Source of the DNA: Parvularculaceae bacterium
GTDB taxonomy: Bacteria > Pseudomonadota > Alphaproteobacteria > Caulobacterales > Parvularculaceae
NCBI GenBank assembly: GCA_013389125.1
Contig: JACADX010000136.1
Coordinates: 1-6,896 of the forward strand
DNA: 6,896 nucleotides
Reading direction: 5' to 3'
Shown here: piece after piece, positions 6,676 to 6,896 of the stretch
How positions within the stretch are numbered: position 1 is the stretch's first letter
Layout: each line of letters opens with the position of its first letter
Made by a program: the position numbers and the translations under genes
Notes under the pieces: model-generated
Databases searched by the model: none
Told to the model about the DNA's origin: nothing
The model's input: only the letters and a program-made list of their open reading frames with translations

Positions 6676-6896
6676 ATGGCGACCGGCAAGTTGAAGATTA
6701 TCGACGTTGAAGCCGACGCCGTCCCGGCGGTTGACGCGGACTGGGCGCGCGCGAACTTGCGGTTCGTCGACGGCTGTCCGGTTCTCGACATTGCAAATTG
6801 TCTGCGCGTCCTCGAACGTCACCCGGATTTCAAGGGCCGCTACCGGTTCAACGAGACTCTCTCAAAGGTCCTTGACCGCGGCACAGTCATGATCGA
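6676..6896 (+). CDS. Partial gene, possible virulence-associated protein E (VapE/VirE)-like, N-terminal part
   Basis: A frame opening at ATG 6676 runs to the window edge without a stop (73 complete codons). An in-frame TGA at 6670-6672 rules out a longer start, and AGGTG at 6667-6671 lies 4 nt upstream. From about residue 35, PVLDIANCLRVLERHPDF followed by KGRYRFNETLSKVL resembles the segment before the P-loop helicase domain of VapE/VirE proteins: a list of loci over which short helices compute, then a repeated Leu-rich helix and an 'F-[ND]-E' turn. These proteins are primase-helicase-like replication proteins of prophages, phage satellites and islands. The P-loop would lie beyond the window, so the assignment is motif resemblance only. 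The gene is divergent from maiA, with 102 bases between the starts. Its composition does not differ clearly from its neighbours over this short length. If not VapE, it is an unrecognised hypothetical protein. Confidence 0.5.
   Translation, partial: MATGKLKIIDVEADAVPAVDADWARANLRFVDGCPVLDIANCLRVLERHPDFKGRYRFNETLSKVLDRGTVMI

Noticed and set aside
6574..6822. In-frame 83-codon N-terminal extension of maiA on the minus strand
   Set aside because: GST zeta proteins begin at the MKLYGYW equivalent, which has its own Shine-Dalgarno site. The extension is not GST-like, would read through the promoter region, and is antisense to the divergent gene at 6676.
1..6896. CRISPR array, tRNA, rRNA or insertion sequence
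   Set aside because: No regularly spaced repeats, tRNA-like cloverleaf, transposase motif or terminal inverted repeats were seen on either strand by eye.

Overview
The window is GC-rich bacterial chromosomal DNA. The protein sequences and gene order point to an alphaproteobacterium, probably of the Rhizobiales (Hyphomicrobiales). This placement is inferred from composition and from the zwf-pgl-edd arrangement; no rRNA or other marker gene is present.

Positions 1-5151 (+ strand) hold a tightly packed Entner-Doudoroff operon: the 3' part of zwf (cut by the window's left edge), pgl, edd, glk and eda. Every junction is either an overlap (11 bp zwf/pgl, 8 bp edd/glk, 4 bp glk/eda) or an 11 bp gap in which the ribosome binding site begins at the last base of the previous stop codon (pgl/edd). 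Together the five enzymes take free glucose to pyruvate plus glyceraldehyde 3-phosphate: Glk makes glucose 6-phosphate, Zwf oxidises it, Pgl opens the lactone, Edd dehydrates 6-phosphogluconate to KDPG, and Eda cleaves KDPG. The operon promoter lies to the left of the window.

Positions 5152-5389 are a convergent intergenic region. It contains an 8-bp-arm stem-loop that may end transcription from both sides, and no gene that I can support.

Positions 5390-6573 (- strand) hold a two-gene unit. A zeta-class glutathione S-transferase / maleylacetoacetate isomerase (maiA-like) comes first, followed by a gamma-class carbonic anhydrase-like hexapeptide protein. They overlap by 4 bp (ATGA). A plausible sigma-70-type promoter and a perfect inverted repeat over the predicted transcription start lie just upstream of maiA.

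From 6676 to the right edge a divergent + strand gene begins and runs off the window. Its 73 visible residues resemble the segment before the helicase domain of virulence-associated protein E (VapE/VirE) proteins, which are usually found in prophages and genomic islands. This is the only hint of accessory DNA, and it rests on motif resemblance only. The rest of the window is ordinary core metabolism, and I see no undescribed system inside it.
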